Origin: Bacteroides sp. CAG:1060
Lineage (GTDB): Bacteria; Bacteroidota; Bacteroidia; Bacteroidales; UBA932
Assembly: GCA_000432655.1 (NCBI GenBank)
Contig: HF986312.1
Span: 23,239 to 51,191, forward strand
Direction of reading: 5' to 3'
Length of the DNA stretch: 27,953 nt
A program made the position numbers and the translations under genes. The notes under the pieces are model-generated. The model was given only the letters and a program-made list of their open reading frames with translations. It was not told where the DNA came from and did not search any database. Positions 1-8,801 of the stretch are shown piece by piece (position 1 is the stretch's first letter; every line of letters starts with the position of its first letter).

Positions 1-1240
1 CAGCAGGATATCCATACCGGATATCGTGCGTAATCTGAAAGACATTGCATCTAAGGAGAATATTACCATAGACAGTGAATCTCTCCATATAATTGCCGGG
101 AAGGCTGATGGGGCGATGCGTGATGCGCTTACCATTTTTGACCAGATGGTGGCCTTCTGCGGTACGGATATCCGGTATGAAGATGTGATGCACAATCTGA
201 ACGTGCTGGATTATGAGTATTGTTTCCGGCTTGTGGATGGTTTTCTTGCCGGGGATTATGCTTCGGCGCTGCTGATATTGGATGAGATATTGTCCAAGGG
301 GTTCAATTCGCAGTACTTCATTTCCGCGCTTGGCTCGCATCTGAGAGATCTGCTTGTGAGCAGGACCGGAGGGTTGGAGTCGCTTATAGACATGCCGGAG
401 TCTCTGGCTGCGCGTTATTCGGAGCAGGCCAGCAGATGCTCGGTGAAATTCTTATATGACGCGCTTGCCATAGCATCACAGTGTGAGGCGGGGTACCGTA
501 TGGCTCTTAACCAGAGACTTCATATTGAGTTTGCCCTTATGAAAATGGCATTCCTGGTTCGGCAGCCTCAATCCGCCCCGGTTGCAGAGAAGCCGGAGCC
601 TGTGCGGCCCTCAAAACCTGTGCAGCAATTAAAGCCGGAACCCGAAACCGAGCAGCCAAAGCCTGAGCCGGTTGCAGTGAAGCCGGAATCTGAAGCCGAG
701 CAGCCAAAGCCTGCCCCGAAGATGGAGCCGGAACCGGCACGTTCTGCGGCGTCAACTCGCAGAACGCCCAAGTCCGGAGCCGCACTTTCCATGTCGGCCC
801 TTATAAGTGACGAGCAGGGAAAGGCTGATGATACGGAAGATATACAGAATAGTCCGGGAACAGTGGAATTGCCTTCAGATGAGGTTATGGAATCCGGTTG
901 GAAGAAATTGTCCGAAAGCTATTCCGACAAGCCGCGACTGTCTAACGCCCTTAGCAATGCCAAGCTGGAGTTTTCGCAGGAAGACGGCCATAAGGTGGTG
1001 TCTTTCTCCGTTACCAATGAAGCTCAGCGCAAATGGATAGAAGACAAGATGCTCCGCGAGCTGGAAGTCAAGATGTGTGAACTGGTGTCTTGCAAGGCAT
1101 TGAGACTTAGACCTTTCGTGATTCCGGAGGAGGAGCTTCCTGATAAAAAGTATATGCCTAAGGACAAGGCGGAGGACCTTGTCAGAAATAATGCGGAGGT
1201 CAGAAGTCTGGTGACGGACCTTCAGCTTGATGTAAAGTGA
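1..1240 (+). CDS. dnaX: DNA polymerase III subunit gamma/tau, 3' part (5' end outside window)
   Basis: Clamp-loader subunit of the replicative polymerase. The reading frame is already open at base 2, so the gene enters from upstream and the ATPase P-loop is not in the window. The visible part starts in the AAA+ lid (SRIS...DIVRNLK) and includes the sensor-2 region GAMRDAL. A helical collar domain follows to about residue 185 of the visible part. Next comes a Pro/Glu/Lys-rich linker (about residues 185-240) with an imperfect repeat, then a C-terminal domain of about 120 residues starting near EVMESGWKKL, as in tau-type proteins. The upstream limit is the window edge, not a start codon. lptB starts 10 bases after the stop, so the two are probably co-transcribed. 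The family assignment is secure; whether a short gamma form is also made cannot be told. Confidence 0.93.
   Translation, partial: SRISIPDIVRNLKDIASKENITIDSESLHIIAGKADGAMRDALTIFDQMVAFCGTDIRYEDVMHNLNVLDYEYCFRLVDGFLAGDYASALLILDEILSKGFNSQYFISALGSHLRDLLVSRTGGLESLIDMPESLAARYSEQASRCSVKFLYDALAIASQCEAGYRMALNQRLHIEFALMKMAFLVRQPQSAPVAEKPEPVRPSKPVQQLKPEPETEQPKPEPVAVKPESEAEQPKPAPKMEPEPARSAASTRRTPKSGAALSMSALISDEQGKADDTEDIQNSPGTVELPSDEVMESGWKKLSESYSDKPRLSNALSNAKLEFSQEDGHKVVSFSVTNEAQRKWIEDKMLRELEVKMCELVSCKALRLRPFVIPEEELPDKKYMPKDKAEDLVRNNAEVRSLVTDLQLDVK
632..713 (+). repeat. Imperfect 48-base tandem repeat in the dnaX linker
   Basis: Two near-identical 34-base segments (632-665 and 680-713) lie 48 bases apart. 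Both contain the same 18-mer CCGAGCAGCCAAAGCCTG, at 648 and 696. They encode two KPExExEQPKP units of the flexible linker. The period is a multiple of three, so copy-number change would keep the frame. Confidence 0.7.
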
Positions 1241-1249
1241 TGAGCGAGT

Positions 1250-2038
1250 ATGAAACTACGATGTGAGAATCTGGTTAAGAAGTATGGTTTGCGCACTGTT
1301 GTCAAAGGTGTGTCCATGGAGGTGAATCAGGGGGAGATTGTGGGATTCCTCGGGCCTAACGGTGCCGGAAAGACGACCAGTTTTTATATGATTACCGGAC
1401 AGATTGTCCCAAATGAAGGCAGGGTGTATCTTGATGATGAGGATATTACAGGAATGCCTATGTACAAGCGTGCTCAGCTTGGAGTAGGATATCTTCCTCA
1501 GGATGCTTCCGTCTTTAGGAAAATGTCTGTGGAAGACAATATCGTCTCCGTGATGGAGATGAAGGGAATGTCCAAGTCCGAAAGAAAAGAAAAACTGGAG
1601 GCTCTCATAGACGAGTTCAACCTTTCCAAAGTACGCAGGTCTCTGGGAATTCAGCTTTCCGGAGGTGAGAGGCGGCGTTGTGAGATTGCCAGGGCTCTTG
1701 CCATAGATCCAAAGTTTGTCCTGCTGGACGAGCCTTTTGCCGGAGTGGATCCGATTGCTGTGGAAGATATTCAGTACATCATCGCCAAGCTTAAATACCG
1801 CAACATCGGAGTTATCATTACGGACCACAATGTGGGTGAAACTCTTGCTATCACCGACAGAGCATACCTTTTGTATGAGGGAACGATTCTTCAGGAAGGT
1901 ACTCCGGCCCAGTTGGCCGCTGATGAGGACGTGCGTACCAAATACCTCGGTTCTGGTTTTCAGCTTAAACGTTCCGTATCAGTTCAGCGGGCAAAGGATG
2001 ATTATGAAGCCATGCTTCGTCAAAAAGAGAACAAATGA
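1250..2038 (+). CDS. lptB: LPS export ABC transporter ATP-binding protein LptB
   Basis: Cytoplasmic ATPase that powers LptFG-driven extraction of lipopolysaccharide from the inner membrane. All nucleotide-binding motifs are intact in the 262-residue protein. Walker A is GPNGAGKTT (about 35-43), the signature is LSGGERRR (about 136), Walker B is VLLDEPFAG with catalytic Glu about 161, and the H-loop is ITDHNVGE with His about 193. The DHNV context is typical of LptB rather than of amino-acid importers. A charged tail of about 22 residues follows the usual end. The start is an ATG 10 bases after the dnaX stop. The stop overlaps the cmk start (ATGA), indicating translational coupling. No other lpt genes are in the window, so the transmembrane partners must lie elsewhere. 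Confidence 0.93.
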   Translation: MKLRCENLVKKYGLRTVVKGVSMEVNQGEIVGFLGPNGAGKTTSFYMITGQIVPNEGRVYLDDEDITGMPMYKRAQLGVGYLPQDASVFRKMSVEDNIVSVMEMKGMSKSERKEKLEALIDEFNLSKVRRSLGIQLSGGERRRCEIARALAIDPKFVLLDEPFAGVDPIAVEDIQYIIAKLKYRNIGVIITDHNVGETLAITDRAYLLYEGTILQEGTPAQLAADEDVRTKYLGSGFQLKRSVSVQRAKDDYEAMLRQKENK

Positions 2039-2724
2039 TTGCAGTACCAGATATTATCATAGCGGTGGACGGATGTTCTTCCACCGGGAAAAGTTCGTTT
2101 GCCAAGGAGGTTGCCAGGACTTTCGGCTTTTTGTATCTTGATTCCGGGGCGTTGTATCGTGGGGTTACCCTGTTTGCCCAGGAGAAGGGCCTTATTTCGG
2201 AAGATAATTTGATTTCTGACGAGCTGGAGCAAGCTCTGGAGGGACTTGACCTGCATTTTGGAGAGGGAGGGTTTCTCTATATTTCGCAGCGATGCATCGA
2301 AAGTGAAATCAGGGGGATGAAGGTGTCGTCTCAGGTTAGTCCTATATCCGCTCTTTCGTATGTCCGCGATTATGTGGATGAGAGATTGCATCTGCTCTCT
2401 TCCGGCGGAAGGGTGGTGATGGATGGAAGAGATATAGGCACGACGGTATTCCCTCATGCGGAATTGAAGATTTTCATGACTGCCCGGGATGAGGTGAGGG
2501 CGAAGCGCCGTTTCGATGAGATGCTTGCCAAAGGTGGCAATCCTGTGTATGAAGAAGTGCTTGCCAATCTGAAGGAGCGCGACTATATAGATTCTCATCG
2601 CAGCGTATCACCTCTCAGACAGGCGGACGATGCTTTTGTTTTGGACAATTCCGACATGACCATGAAGGAAGAACTTTCGTGGATTATGGGTGTCATTCAG
2701 GGTAAATTCGGAATACTTCAGTGA
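2035..2724 (+). CDS. cmk: (d)CMP kinase
   Basis: Transfers phosphate from ATP to CMP and dCMP, feeding CDP/dCDP into nucleic acid and phospholipid synthesis. The 229-residue protein has the family P-loop GCSSTGKSS (about 13-21). It also has the substrate-site motif DSGALYRG (about 36-43) and the characteristic [19 protein letters not shown] segment. An RAKRRFDE lid follows. Length matches the usual 220-230 residues. The start overlaps the lptB stop by four bases, and ispH begins two bases after the cmk stop. A cmk-ispH pairing is common in bacteria, including some fusions. No unusual features. Confidence 0.95.
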   Translation: MIAVPDIIIAVDGCSSTGKSSFAKEVARTFGFLYLDSGALYRGVTLFAQEKGLISEDNLISDELEQALEGLDLHFGEGGFLYISQRCIESEIRGMKVSSQVSPISALSYVRDYVDERLHLLSSGGRVVMDGRDIGTTVFPHAELKIFMTARDEVRAKRRFDEMLAKGGNPVYEEVLANLKERDYIDSHRSVSPLRQADDAFVLDNSDMTMKEELSWIMGVIQGKFGILQ

Positions 2725-2725
2725 T

Positions 2726-3595
2726 ATGACAGTGGAGATTGACTCACATTCCGGGTTTTGCGGAGGGGTGATTCGTGCTATTGATATGGCGAAGAAATAT
2801 CTTTCTTCCAGCCACGGCTCCACGCTTTACTCGCTCGGGGCCATAGTACATAATGAAGAGGAATTGTCGCGGCTTAAGGCCCTTGGGCTGGTCACGATAG
2901 ACGGCCTGGACGGGCGTTCTCCGGTGCTCATAAGGGCGCACGGAGAGCCTCCGGTAGTATATTCCAAGGCTGAATCGCTTGGAATTCAGCTCATTGACTG
3001 TACTTGCCCCGTCGTGCTTAAGCTTCAGAACGAAATCCGTATGGCATACGCACGTATGTCCGAAGTCGGAGGACAGCTGGTGATTTTCGGGAAAATAGGT
3101 CACCCGGAGGTGCTTGGGCTTATGGGACAGGTAAACTCCGATGTGGTAGTGATCCAGAATATCGAACAGCTCAAATCCATGGTAGAAAGCGGACATGTTC
3201 GTACCGACAGAAGCATAGAACTGTTCTCTCAGACGACAATGAGCCCCGAGGAGTACCAACGGGTATCCGAATATCTGAGTTCTTCGATGCAGGATGCTTC
3301 CCTTGTCGTGCATGACACCATCTGCTCTCAGGTGGCCTTCCGTCATCGGGAGCTTGTGGATTTTGCGAAGGCGCATGATGTGATTGTATTCGTTTCCGGG
3401 CAGCAGAGTTCAAATGGTAAGGTTCTGTATGAGCTGTGCCGTCGTACCAACCGGAAAAGTTATCATATAAGTTCTTCCGGAGAACTTGCTCCGGAATGGT
3501 TTGCCGGTGCGGACAGGGTAGGAGTTTGCGGTGCGACTTCCACGCCAAAATGGCTTCTCGAAAATGTAGCCATGACGATAGAAAATTTGCATTAG
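2726..3595 (+). CDS. ispH: 4-hydroxy-3-methylbut-2-enyl diphosphate reductase
   Basis: Last step of the MEP isoprenoid pathway: reductive conversion of HMBPP to IPP and DMAPP by a [4Fe-4S] enzyme. The three cluster cysteines are visible: Cys12 (SGFCGGV), Cys94 (CTCPVV) and Cys200 (TICSQ). The substrate-binding residues VHN, AHG and GHPE and the SQTT motif are also present. The C-terminus has the usual SSN and STPxWLLE motifs. I chose the ATG at 2726, giving 289 residues, which places the first Cys at position 12 as in the family. An in-frame start at 2690 would overlap cmk and add 12 atypical residues. The last bases appear to carry the -33 element of the efp promoter. Confidence 0.95.
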   Translation: MTVEIDSHSGFCGGVIRAIDMAKKYLSSSHGSTLYSLGAIVHNEEELSRLKALGLVTIDGLDGRSPVLIRAHGEPPVVYSKAESLGIQLIDCTCPVVLKLQNEIRMAYARMSEVGGQLVIFGKIGHPEVLGLMGQVNSDVVVIQNIEQLKSMVESGHVRTDRSIELFSQTTMSPEEYQRVSEYLSSSMQDASLVVHDTICSQVAFRHRELVDFAKAHDVIVFVSGQQSSNGKVLYELCRRTNRKSYHISSSGELAPEWFAGADRVGVCGATSTPKWLLENVAMTIENLH

Positions 3596-3617
3596 TTCAG
3601 TCGATTGACTAACTTTG
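3586..3617 (+). promoter_or_regulatory. Predicted Bacteroidota-type promoter for efp
   Basis: TTTG at 3586-3589 and TAACTTTG at 3610-3617 match the -33 (TTTG) and -7 (TAnnTTTG) elements, with a 20-base spacer. The -33 element lies in the last codons of ispH. This predicts a start near 3624 and a leader of about 30 bases before efp, and explains how efp can be expressed apart from the upstream operon. Confidence 0.65.
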
Positions 3618-3654
3618 CAGGGTTTTAGGAAAAATAAATCTAATAGTATATAAT

Positions 3655-4218
3655 ATGGCAACAACAGCTGATTTTAAAAACGGTCTTTACATCAAGTATA
3701 ATGACAAACCTTGCATGGTAGTATGGTTCCAGCACGTTAAGCCTGGAAAGGGTCCGGCTTTCGTCAAGACCAAGCTCCGCAATCTTGAGAACGGACGTAT
3801 TCTTGAGAATACATTTACTGCAGGTGCAAAGATTGAGACTATCGAAGTTGAACGTCGTCCATATCAGTTCCTTTATGAAGAGGAGGATGGATTCAACTTT
3901 ATGCATGAAGAGACCTACGAGCAGATTCTTCTTCCTAAGGAAGTGGTTGAAAACTCCGATCTTATGAAAGAAGGCCAGCACGTGGAGATGATGTTTGTAG
4001 TGGGCGAAGAGAAGTGCCTCACTTGCGAACTTCCTACTTACGTTACTCTTGAGGTGACCTATTCTGAGCCGGCAGTGAAAGGAAATACCGCTTCTACTTC
4101 AGCTCTTAAGGAAGTTACATTGGAGACAGGCGCCAAGATTATGGTTCCTCTCTTTATCGAGGCCGGCGAGAAGATTACCGTCAACACCACCGATCGTTCA
4201 TATGGACAGAGAGTGTAA
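3655..4218 (+). CDS. efp: Elongation factor P
   Basis: Tripartite translation factor that binds between the P and E sites and relieves stalling at polyproline stretches. The 187-residue length is typical. The N-terminal KOW-like domain has the tip loop PGKGPAF, with Lys32 where other EF-P proteins are lysylated, hydroxylated or rhamnosylated. Two OB-like domains follow, ending in the standard ITVNTTDRSYGQRV type C-terminus. The residue is a lysine, so an EarP-type (Arg-rhamnose) system is not expected; no modification enzyme is encoded in the window. The gene has its own promoter and a strong terminator, so it is probably monocistronic. Confidence 0.96.
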   Translation: MATTADFKNGLYIKYNDKPCMVVWFQHVKPGKGPAFVKTKLRNLENGRILENTFTAGAKIETIEVERRPYQFLYEEEDGFNFMHEETYEQILLPKEVVENSDLMKEGQHVEMMFVVGEEKCLTCELPTYVTLEVTYSEPAVKGNTASTSALKEVTLETGAKIMVPLFIEAGEKITVNTTDRSYGQRV

Positions 4219-4243
4219 CTAATAGTAAGGACACAAATAAAAC

Positions 4244-4280
4244 AGAGCGTATGTAAACCATTTACATACGCTCTATTTTT
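4244..4280. terminator. Bidirectional intrinsic terminator between efp and the DUF4783 gene
   Basis: A perfect 14-base inverted repeat (4244-4257 pairing with 4261-4274, loop CCA) is followed by ATTTTT on the plus strand. On the minus strand it is followed by a T-rich GTTTTATTTG sequence. It serves two converging genes, and the stop codon of the minus-strand gene (4262-4264) lies inside the right arm. Confidence 0.9.
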
Positions 4281-4663
4281 AACTCCTGTATCTTGTACGA
4301 ATCTCCTTTCGCCCTTATGAATATCGTTACGGAGAAGGATTCGCCTCCGGCCGACAGGCTTCCTAAGGCATATTTCATATTTGCTTTCTCCGCCGTGTGC
4401 GATATGTGGAACTGCTGAGGTGTATATTCGGCGAAAAATGATTTTAAAATCTGTTTTGCCTGATTCTTGCTTGCACTGCTGCCCTGATCGGAAATGGTCA
4501 ACTCAAGGTTGTCGTCGAACCATGCGGCCAGACTTTCTGTGTCTCCCTTGATTATATATTTACCGATGGGACTGAAAACATCAAACCTCTCCGGCTGAGA
4601 GTCTGTTGAGACATTAGTAAGGAGAGGTGAGATGATAATCAGTATGTTCAAAAAAAGTTTCAC
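4262..4663 (-). CDS. DUF4783 family exported protein
   Basis: A 133-residue protein with an N-terminal hydrophobic export segment (MKLFLNILIIISPLLTNVS) and a small alpha+beta domain. The pattern (FSPIGKYIIKGDTESLAAWF near the start, AKQILKSFFAEYTPQQFHI centrally, and a KIQELKIERM end) matches DUF4783, a Bacteroidota family with an NTF2-like fold and no established role. The only plausible start is a GTG at 4661-4663, directly before the signal sequence. It is divergent from rlmH, and its stop lies in the shared terminator. I saw no clear minus-strand TAnnTTTG box in the 94 bases upstream, so its promoter is unassigned. Location is probably periplasmic. Family assignment is from memory of the sequence pattern. 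Confidence 0.75.
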   Translation of the reverse strand: MKLFLNILIIISPLLTNVSTDSQPERFDVFSPIGKYIIKGDTESLAAWFDDNLELTISDQGSSASKNQAKQILKSFFAEYTPQQFHISHTAEKANMKYALGSLSAGGESFSVTIFIRAKGDSYKIQELKIERM

Positions 4664-4699
4664 GATTATATATTTACAATTCCCGTGCCAATCTTTGTG

Positions 4700-4729
4700 T
4701 TGTTTGCTGCGAAAGTTTGTTTATATTTG
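4700..4729 (+). promoter_or_regulatory. Predicted promoter for rlmH and the histidine kinase
   Basis: TATATTTG at 4722-4729 matches the -7 consensus TAnnTTTG. TTG at 4700-4702 lies 19 bases upstream as a possible -33 element. The predicted start is near 4735, leaving a leader of about 20 bases before the rlmH ATG at 4758. Confidence 0.55.
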
Positions 4730-4757
4730 TGTTAAGGAACGGAAAACCATTGATTAT

Positions 4758-5231
4758 ATGAAAATTACACTGCTTGTTGTAGGTAAGACGGATGTTAAAT
4801 GGGTGAAGGAAGGGCTTGAATTGTACATTTCGCGGCTCAAGCACTATGTTCCATTTTCATTACTGGAGATACCGGAGCTTAAGAATGTCTCATCGCTTGG
4901 TAAGGAACAGATTAAACTTCGGGAAGGAGACTTGATTCTGAAGTCGGTGAAGCCTTCCGATATGGTTGTACTTATGGATGAGAGGGGGAAGCAATATACT
5001 TCGATGGAGTTCTCTGCCTTTATTCAAGGCAGGATGTTGCAGGGAGGGAAAGATATGGTTTTTGTCATCGGTGGAGCTTACGGTTTTTCCGAGGCCGTAT
5101 ATTCCAGAAGTGATCTGAGCATTTCCCTTTCGAAAATGACGTTTTCCCATCAGATGGTGAGAACGATTTTTGTAGAGCAGTTGTACAGGGCTTTTACCAT
5201 TATCAAGGGTGAGCCGTATCATCACGAATAA
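4758..5231 (+). CDS. rlmH: 23S rRNA (pseudouridine-1915-N3) methyltransferase RlmH
   Basis: SPOUT-class methyltransferase that modifies pseudouridine 1915 in helix 69 of 23S rRNA, using SAM, on assembled 70S ribosomes. From the ATG at 4758 the protein is 157 residues, against about 155 in E. coli. It starts with the standard MKITLLVVGKT and carries the knotted SAM site VFVIGGAYGF. It ends with the family motif EQLYRAFTIIKGEPYHHE. An in-frame start 126 bases earlier would add an unrelated 42-residue leader and lie upstream of the predicted promoter, so I rejected it. The histidine kinase starts two bases after the stop, so the pair is probably co-transcribed. Confidence 0.95.
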   Translation: MKITLLVVGKTDVKWVKEGLELYISRLKHYVPFSLLEIPELKNVSSLGKEQIKLREGDLILKSVKPSDMVVLMDERGKQYTSMEFSAFIQGRMLQGGKDMVFVIGGAYGFSEAVYSRSDLSISLSKMTFSHQMVRTIFVEQLYRAFTIIKGEPYHHE

Positions 5232-5232
5232 G

Positions 5233-8200
5233 ATGCGTAACAGGAAACTCATATACAATGCCCTCTCTGTGGCATTTCTGGTTGTAAGTGTGGTGGCTTT
5301 GATAGTTTATTCATTTGCCAATCACGGATACAGGCAGATAGACAGGGAAGCTAAAATGCTGTCCAATCGGCTTGAGCACCGGGTGCATAGTATGGACAAC
5401 TATATCGCCAAGGCTCTTTCCGAGCCAAGTGACGAATGGCTCATATTGGGAGAACTGCCTTCGGATATGGTGGTGTACAGGTATTATAGTGATACTCTGC
5501 AGTCTTGGGTCAATGAGTTTCCGGTGTTTAACGACAATATAGTTTCCGGGACATACTTTCCGTTCATTACCAATCCCGGGCGTTCGTTCGTGTCTCCATT
5601 GTCCGCCATTACGGACAGCCTTAGTTTTGTGAATCTGGGTCAAAGCTGGTATCTTGCCAAGTCCGGGACGTCTTATAACTGCAAGGTTATTGCCGGATTG
5701 GAGATAGCTGACATATATGGACGGACGACCAGGGCCAATCCTGAACTTAAGATTAATGGCGGCTATTCTGTCAGCCCTCTGTCTGACGATGGAGGCGTTG
5801 CCGTGTATGTCGGAGGAAGGCCTGTGTTCAAACTCATGAGCGACAATATGACTCCAGGTGGCGTCAGAAATTCTTCGTTGTTATGGTTGGCGCTTGTGTC
5901 TTTGATTTTTTCCTCATTTTTCTTTTTGCTTGCCGGAAGATCTGTCAGGAGAATGGTAGTGTCCATTTGTATGATTGTGTCGGTGCTGACCATATTTTTC
6001 CTATGGGGCAGAAGCGGTTCTTCTATTCTGTTTTCTCCGATACTGTATGCTTCCGGAGCATTCTTTTATTCCCTGGGGGCTGTGGTTCTGGTGAATCTTG
6101 CCATTATTCTGGTCGTTTCCTGTCTGTTCATGTCCAGAGAAGACATGTCCGCCCATTTGAAAAACGACCGTTGGAAGTGGGGCTTTTTTGCGGCTTTCCT
6201 GCTTTTTATCGTGGGGATTCTCGTTTACACGCATTTTCTTCTTGGCAGTATAATACTTAATTCCAACATATCTCTCGAACTTTTCAAGCCGGCGGAATTG
6301 TCTCCTTTCTCCATACTCGTGTACGCATCGTTCATTACCATGCTTATGAGTGTGCCGATGCTTGTGCAGATAGCCGGCAGCGTGGCTCCTTCCCGGATAA
6401 GGGTCAAGATGGATGCCTTCTCTCTCGGATGCCGTATGATGTATGCCTTGTGCATTGCGGTATATCTTCTGTGCATGTCAGCCGTCCTCGGCTTCCAGAA
6501 AGAGCAGAAGCGTATGGAAGGGTTGGCCAGCCGCCTTTCATTCGACCGGGATATTTCGTTGGAAATGCGCCTTCGCGGAGTGGAGAACCAGATAGCTGAT
6601 GATATGATTATCTCCGCCCTGTCCGTATTCAGCAATTCCGCCGCGACAATCCAGGGCCGCATCACAGATACGTATCTCTCGCAAGGCGAGCAGAATTATA
6701 CTGTGTCTGTCTATGTGTTCAATGAAAGCAACAATACACGGGCGGCACTGGAACAGTACAATGAGCTGTTGAAAGACGGAGTCCCTATTGCCGACAATTC
6801 CAGGTTCATGTTTGTCAAGAGGGACAATACCCGTTCATATTACGTGGGTGTATTCCTTTATCTGATTGAAGACAATGGGATAAGCCGTGTACTTGTCTGT
6901 CTTGAGTCAAAGAACATCCGGGGAAATAAGGGATATGCCGGGATATTCGGAATTACCCCTCCGGGAAGGGTGACCATTCCGACCGGCTATTCTTATGCTC
7001 TTTATGAGGGAACGTCCCTGAGGTCAAGTCATGGAAGTTTCGCCTATCCGACAAAAATGGGAGCCGATATCAGGACTCTTGTCTATGACCGTCGGGAGAC
7101 GTCTTTTACGCTGGACGGATATACGCATTTCATTACTCTTATCTCCGATGGTGAAGTTGTGGCAATATCCAGAGCCAAGATATCCGTCATAACGTATTTC
7201 GTGTCGGCTATACTTGTCGCGATAGTGTCCTTCGTCCTGCTTTCCCTGTTAGGGAGGGGCAGGCACAAAAAACGCAATTATGGATGGAATTTCTTCAGGA
7301 CAAGAATTCTGGAACTCCTTTTGATATCTTTGCTTCTTACTCTTGTGTCCATGGCTGCCGTGAGCGTATATTTTGTATTCACCCGGAACGAGACAAACAT
7401 GTACACGATGATTTCGGACAAGATCATGTCCATAGCGTCGCTCATGGAGGCCGGAACCGGCAATGTCTCTCGTACGGAGGATATGAATTTCCCTCAGCTC
7501 AGACGGCTTATGGAGCAGGTGGGCTCTGATACCAATTCGGATGTCACCCTGTATTCTCCTGACGGACACCTTCTTATGTCCACGACACCTATGGTGTTCG
7601 AAAGGCATCTTCTTGGTGATCGTATCAACGGTACTGCCTATTCCGAGATAATGTATCAGCACAAGAAGTATTATATTCAGAAGGAGAATGCCGGACATGT
7701 CCGATTCTATAGTATGTATGCCCCTATAATGGGCCGAAAGGGTAATGTGCTTGCAATAATATGCTCTCCGTATAATGAGGAGAATTATGATTTTGAGGAA
7801 GATGCATTTATCCATACTGCTACCGTATTCTCCATTTTCCTTTTGTGTCTCATGCTTTCGCTCTTCCTTGTGTCCGGAATTGTAGATAAGATGTTCAGCC
7901 CTCTTACCGAGATGAGCCGCAAGATGAGTTCTGCTGACCTTGATTCACTGGAGCAGATCGAATATAAGCGCAATGATGAAATTGCCGCGATTGTGCATGC
8001 TTACAACAGGATGGTGGTGGAGCTTTCCGAGAGCTCCAGGAAACTTGCTCAGGCCGAACGCGACAAGGCATGGAGCGGTATGGCCCGTCAGGTAGCCCAT
8101 GAAATCAAGAATCCTCTTACGCCTATGAAACTACAGCTTCAACGGGTTATCCGACTGAAGCAGAAAGGGGATCCCGCATGGCAGTTGAGGTTTGATGAGG

Positions 8201-8781
8201 CGAGCAAGGTGATTCTTGACCATATAGATATTCTTACCGATACGGCCAACGAATTTTCCACATTTGCCAAACTTTACACGGAACCTCCTACCTTGATAGA
8301 GCTGGATATGCTTATAAGGGAAGAGATAGCCATGTTTGACAATAAGGACAATATAGAGTTCCTATATCTTGGGTTTGAAGATGTCAAGGTGATGGGACCG
8401 AAGCCTCAGCTCACGCGGGTGTTTGTGAATCTTATAAACAATGCTGTCCAGGCCATAGGAGACTCTCCGGACGGCCGTGTCACCGTGTCGCTGAGGAATT
8501 CCACGGAACCGGGGTATTACGACATCGTTTTCGAAGACAATGGTCCCGGTGTCTCTGCCGAGAACGAATCCAAACTGTTCACCCCGAATTTCACTACCAA
8601 GAATGGTGGCTCCGGCCTTGGGCTGGCCATCAGCCGCAGTATCCTTGAGAAGTGCGGGGCGACAATAAACTATCACCGCTCATATACTCTGAACGGTGCA
8701 TGTTTTACAATACGCTATCCTAAAGGAATGAGTTTGGATATTACTTCTGACGGCAATAAATCTGAACCGGACAGCCGTTGA
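5233..8781 (+). CDS. Large multi-pass NtrY-like sensor histidine kinase
   Basis: A 1,182-residue membrane sensor kinase. Hydrophobic segments suggest about ten membrane passes: one at about 8-28, a cluster at about 214-420, then about 650-674, 693-715 and 862-883. Three extracytoplasmic regions lie between them (about 30-210, 425-645, 716-860). After the last pass comes a HAMP-like linker, then the H-box [14 protein letters not shown] with phospho-acceptor His956. The N-box is [14 protein letters not shown] (about 1064-1077), the G1 box is DNGPGV (about 1102) and the G2 box is [10 protein letters not shown] (about 1125). The [12 protein letters not shown] box is of NtrY type. All kinase motifs are intact. 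I chose the ATG at 5233, two bases after rlmH; a start at 5209 would overlap rlmH. No response regulator lies in the window. The ligand is unknown. The last 41 bases overlap the 3' end of der on the opposite strand. Confidence 0.88.
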   Translation: MRNRKLIYNALSVAFLVVSVVALIVYSFANHGYRQIDREAKMLSNRLEHRVHSMDNYIAKALSEPSDEWLILGELPSDMVVYRYYSDTLQSWVNEFPVFNDNIVSGTYFPFITNPGRSFVSPLSAITDSLSFVNLGQSWYLAKSGTSYNCKVIAGLEIADIYGRTTRANPELKINGGYSVSPLSDDGGVAVYVGGRPVFKLMSDNMTPGGVRNSSLLWLALVSLIFSSFFFLLAGRSVRRMVVSICMIVSVLTIFFLWGRSGSSILFSPILYASGAFFYSLGAVVLVNLAIILVVSCLFMSREDMSAHLKNDRWKWGFFAAFLLFIVGILVYTHFLLGSIILNSNISLELFKPAELSPFSILVYASFITMLMSVPMLVQIAGSVAPSRIRVKMDAFSLGCRMMYALCIAVYLLCMSAVLGFQKEQKRMEGLASRLSFDRDISLEMRLRGVENQIADDMIISALSVFSNSAATIQGRITDTYLSQGEQNYTVSVYVFNESNNTRAALEQYNELLKDGVPIADNSRFMFVKRDNTRSYYVGVFLYLIEDNGISRVLVCLESKNIRGNKGYAGIFGITPPGRVTIPTGYSYALYEGTSLRSSHGSFAYPTKMGADIRTLVYDRRETSFTLDGYTHFITLISDGEVVAISRAKISVITYFVSAILVAIVSFVLLSLLGRGRHKKRNYGWNFFRTRILELLLISLLLTLVSMAAVSVYFVFTRNETNMYTMISDKIMSIASLMEAGTGNVSRTEDMNFPQLRRLMEQVGSDTNSDVTLYSPDGHLLMSTTPMVFERHLLGDRINGTAYSEIMYQHKKYYIQKENAGHVRFYSMYAPIMGRKGNVLAIICSPYNEENYDFEEDAFIHTATVFSIFLLCLMLSLFLVSGIVDKMFSPLTEMSRKMSSADLDSLEQIEYKRNDEIAAIVHAYNRMVVELSESSRKLAQAERDKAWSGMARQVAHEIKNPLTPMKLQLQRVIRLKQKGDPAWQLRFDEASKVILDHIDILTDTANEFSTFAKLYTEPPTLIELDMLIREEIAMFDNKDNIEFLYLGFEDVKVMGPKPQLTRVFVNLINNAVQAIGDSPDGRVTVSLRNSTEPGYYDIVFEDNGPGVSAENESKLFTPNFTTKNGGSGLGLAISRSILEKCGATINYHRSYTLNGACFTIRYPKGMSLDITSDGNKSEPDSR

Positions 8782-8801
8782 GGTTGAAATTCTTCCTCAA
8801 C
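8777..8801. terminator. Possible weak terminator at the histidine kinase/der convergence
   Basis: A 7-base perfect inverted repeat (GTTGAGG at 8777-8783, CCTCAAC at 8795-8801, 11-base loop) begins at the kinase stop codon and is followed by TGATTTTC. The stem is short and the T-run poor. It lies in der coding sequence, so chance is possible. Confidence 0.3.

Noticed and set aside
537..792. Two long open frames on the minus strand opposite dnaX
   Set aside because: They lie against the Pro/Glu-rich linker, whose repeated GC-rich codons create open antisense frames. The products are low-complexity Ala/Ser/Gly sequence with no recognisable domain.
4219..4243. Search for tRNA or small RNA genes in the short intergenic gaps
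   Set aside because: All gaps are under about 100 bases and contain promoters, terminators or plain AT-rich sequence; no cloverleaf or known RNA pattern was seen.
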